From: Paramecium octaurelia
Taxonomy: Eukaryota; Ciliophora; Oligohymenophorea; Peniculida; Parameciidae
Assembly: GCA_905182995.1 (NCBI GenBank)
Contig: CAJJDP010000065.1
Span: forward strand, 340,146-404,145
Direction: 5' to 3'
Length of the DNA: 64,000 bases
A program made the translations under genes and the position numbers. Of this stretch, positions 61,547 through 64,000 are shown piece by piece (within the stretch, counting starts at the first letter, position 1; every line of letters begins with the position of its first letter). The notes below the pieces were generated by a model. The model did no database searches and was not told the DNA's origin. It was given only the letters and a program-made list of their open reading frames with translations.

Positions 61547-62944
61547 TAAAATGATTGAGAGTTAAAAAACTTTGCATCAGAAACTATCTATATTAGAATA
61601 TCCATAGAATGAGTTTTTTGAGATATTAGATTAAAAAGTGAGAGTGACAAAAAAAAGTTTCACTTGTTAGATGGTATCTGGAATATCTGATGACATACCT
61701 AAACACTTATAGAAGTTCTATAAGAAAAGACATTTCTTATTTAAAAAGTTTAATGAGGGTATACTTTTAGACGAAGAATCTTGGTACTCTGTAATACCTG
61801 AGGTTTGAGTTGACTATCATTTTAAGGTGATGAGTTCCTACATTGCGAATAAACTAAAAATAAGTTCTCCAGAATCAGATGTAGTAGACGGCTTCTGTGG
61901 GTCAGGAGGACTAGCCATCCAATTAGCCTAATTATTTAAGACAGTTATTTGCATAGACATTGATCCTATGTATATTAATTGCACTATTCATACAGAAAGA
62001 TAAACAATATCACGAAAAACTTACAAGTGTATCAATCTATTGCCAGAGTAATTTAAATGAACTTTCTTGAGTATTGTCATAATAACTAAGACTTTATCCT
62101 TGTTATGTGTCCACCCTGGTATTAATTGTTCTATATCTCTAGGGGAGGACTCAATTACTTGCATAAACCATATGATTTAAACAACATGAAGCCATCTTTA
62201 TAAGAGTTACTAACCAAAGGTTTGCAAATGACCGATAAAATTGTACTGTAGTTGCCAAAAAATATTGATCTTTTACAATTAGTTAATATATTTAACAATG
62301 TAACAGATAAACTTAGACTAAAACTCAAGCCCTTAGAAATTGAAATGATGTTCATAAATGAGTAAATAAATTAATTAATTATTTACTATGGGTTATGAGA
62401 TATATTTTACATTTCTACTCAATCTCACATTGAGCCTTTATATAAATTATGTTGTCACAGTCCCTTACATGGTAATATGTTAATTTACTCCCTTTATAGG
62501 ATGAAGAATTCCATTTGGATCAAATGCAACATTATCTAGACTCAGATTTTGCTTATTGGAATCCCAAATTGACAACTCCACCTATGCTATACTTTCTTAA
62601 TTACCCCTTTATTGTGTTACTCTCCAAACTGGGTTTCAGCACACTCATAGCCTGCAGAATAATCAACACGTATATATTATATTTAATTATAGTTTTATAT
62701 ATCCCTCTATTACATTTTTAGTTTTATCGAAATCCTTTTAAAATACACAAAAGGCATTATTATTTTCAATTCTCCCAACAATTTATTTTTATAACTTTCT
62801 GTTTTACACAGATACCTTATCAATCACATTGTTATCCTTATCTTTTCAATTATTGCAGTCAAAGTATTATTTCATCTCTTCAATTGTAAGTATGATCTAT
62901 TTATTCTTAGTTTTCATTATGTTCCGTGATGAGTAGATAAACCA
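61547..62944. repeat. Assembly repeat B, copy 2 (1,398 bp)
   Basis: The second copy of 60148-61545. It continues without a break into the unique 3' half of ALG10, so copy 2 carries the correct genomic context on its right side, and copy 1 on its left side. Confidence 0.92.
61551..62398 (+). CDS. TGS1: TGS1, redundant copy 2
   Basis: Same as 60152-60999 shifted by 1,399 bp, including the four introns and the PPWGG motif. It is probably the same single locus represented twice by the assembly; the true genome is expected to hold one TGS1 here. Confidence 0.88.
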
Positions 62945-63815
62945 ACATACTATGGATAATTTACATTTGCATAAAGGATTACCTGGATCAAAACTAAGCC
63001 AAGTTATAATTCAAAGATCCCAGATTATGTATTTATTTAGTATCCAATTTAGCTATTCTATTTCATGTCAATGCTTTGCTCAACATGATTTTAAGTGACA
63101 TAAAAGGCATTGTAAGAAAATACAAATATCACATATTCATTTTAATCCTATTCATTGGATTCCTATATACAAATGGGGGAGTTGTGTTGGGAGATAAAGA
63201 TAACCATAAACTAGTTTTCCATGCTGCTCAAATCATGTATTTTTTACCAGTTCTGTTCATCTATTTTCCAATAAACTGGAATACACTATTACAATACACT
63301 TAATTATCCATTAAGAGATTACTCTTATCTAGAAATGCCAAATTCACTTATTTGGTTATTCTGATAATATGTTTGGAGATCGTTCATGATTGGACCTACA
63401 TCCATCCATTTATTTTAAGTGATAATCGCCATTATGTGTTCTATATTTGGAGGAAGATCCTCTCAAAAGAGTTCTATCGTTACGGCTTGTGCTTCATTTA
63501 TGCTTTGATCATTGTGATTCTCAGCAGGATTTTAATCAGTAATTAAGTAATACTAATTTAATAGTTCGTAAAGAATAGACTTTCTAATTAATTTTACTAT
63601 TCATATTCACATTGTTGTCTCTCATATTCAGTCCTTTAATCGAGCCAAGATATTTCAGCATTCCCTTATTGTTCTTCTATTACCATTGTTAATTTGCAGA
63701 ACAAACTCTGAAAAAACAAATCACTGTCTTTACTCTAATAAATTGCATAATCGTTTATGTGTTTTGCGAAGTTAAGTTTTCTTGCGATTTCCCTCAATGT
63801 AGATTTATGTTTTGA
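62388..63815 (+). CDS. ALG10: ALG10 dolichyl-glucose alpha-1,2-glucosyltransferase, 441 aa
   Basis: ATG 62388, introns 62472-62499 (28 nt), 62670-62692 (23 nt), 62886-62910 (25 nt) and 63539-63564 (26 nt), TGA 63813-63815, exact frame. Landmarks: PYMDEEFHLDQMQHYLDSDF, YWNPKLTTPPMLYFL (ALG10/DIE2 catalytic loop), FYNFLFYTDTLSITLL, VLGDKDNHKLVFHAAQIMYF, and LIEPRYFSIPLLFFYYH near the C-terminus, with about ten TM helices. It adds the last glucose to the dolichol-linked oligosaccharide in the ER lumen. The ATG overlaps the TGS1 stop region by 11 bp. No upstream in-frame ATG is available, and the next Met would remove TM1. Confidence 0.93.
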
Positions 63816-63891
63816 TGTGTATGATTAATAATTAATATTCAAAATAATCAATCGTATTTATTTGTATACAAATATACATATATTACAAAAA

Positions 63892-64000
63892 TCAAGTTAA
63901 TAGCTCCAAATTGTGTTATTTCCCAAATTGCTTTGTCTTTTCCTAAACATCATTGCTTTGTGCTTGAATTAATTAATAATATTTACATTTCAAAATATCC
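63892..64000 (-). CDS. 3' end of a gene entering from the right edge
   Basis: On the minus strand a frame ending at TGA 63892-63894 reads SNDVQEKTKQFGKQHNLELL and joins the sequence at the window edge across a 24-nt intron-like element (GTAAATATT..CAAG, about 63963-63986). It is too short to identify. It is convergent with ALG10, leaving a gap of about 76 bp. Confidence 0.4.

Noticed and set aside
60148-62944. A biological tandem duplication of TGS1 and ALG10
   Set aside because: The copies look identical, including introns and spacers, and meet exactly at a single N, which fits an assembly overlap better than a duplication.

Overview
The window looks like the macronuclear genome of a Paramecium-type ciliate. 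Conserved proteins read through only when TAA and TAG are glutamine and TGA is the single stop. Introns are tiny (mostly 19-34 nt, commonest near 23, GT..AG, often GTA..TAG but quite often ending AAG). Intergenic gaps are often a few tens of bases, and base composition is strongly AT-rich. Read with the standard code, every gene falls apart into short pieces. I rebuilt about 40 genes by hand with the ciliate code and with intron removal that restores both the frame and the expected family motifs.

Layout. 1-9100: a RING/B-box/Kelch gene entering from the left edge, a small helical protein, a rhomboid-like membrane protein, an RRM-type protein and the condensin HEAT subunit NCAPD2. 9100-13650: an HP1-like chromodomain protein, DNA polymerase eta, Rab11 and a divergent MAPKKK-like kinase. 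14360-25480: an unassigned 690-aa protein with a degenerate P-loop, a two-TM protein, a lipidation-motif protein, a cyclic-nucleotide-binding protein, two coiled-coil or helical proteins and a decayed MAPKK-like kinase pseudogene. 25548-30952: AMPK/SNF1 alpha, GCN5 acetyltransferase, an LMBR1-type membrane protein, a TMEM230-like protein and a small basic protein. 31500-39060: a membrane protein that resembles a worn-down histidine kinase, an oxysterol-binding protein, eIF2A and an MFS transporter of the FLVCR/SLC49 type. 39100-46700: E2 and leucine-rich-repeat gene relics, a SAXO microtubule-inner protein, a DnaJ-B protein, a sugar porter, a CDPK and an unassigned coiled-coil gene. 46900-52600: two TTLL tubulin-modifying ligases and an unusual astacin-UBR metalloprotease. 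52900-64000: a helical protein, a small basic protein, snurportin, GGTase-I beta, a NEK kinase, a secreted alpha-amylase, the TGS1 cap hypermethylase, the ALG10 glucosyltransferase and the 3' end of another gene.

Two single-N positions (23483 and 61546) are each flanked by an apparently identical direct repeat of about 1.35-1.40 kb. These look like unmerged overlapping contig ends rather than biology. They artificially duplicate a coiled-coil gene 5' end and part of the kinase pseudogene at the first site, and TGS1 plus the ALG10 5' half at the second.

Themes: ciliary tubulin and axoneme proteins (two TTLLs, SAXO, NEK), snRNP cap maturation and import (TGS1 and snurportin), chromatin (NCAPD2, HP1-like, GCN5) and kinase signalling. 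The most striking structural property is compaction: divergent start codons 10, 12 and 17 bp apart, a stop-to-start gap of 10 bp, and one same-strand pair (TGS1-ALG10) whose coding regions overlap by 11 bp. The best candidate for something new is the astacin-UBR fusion at 51368-52601. I saw no rRNA, tRNA, CRISPR, telomere repeats or mobile elements.
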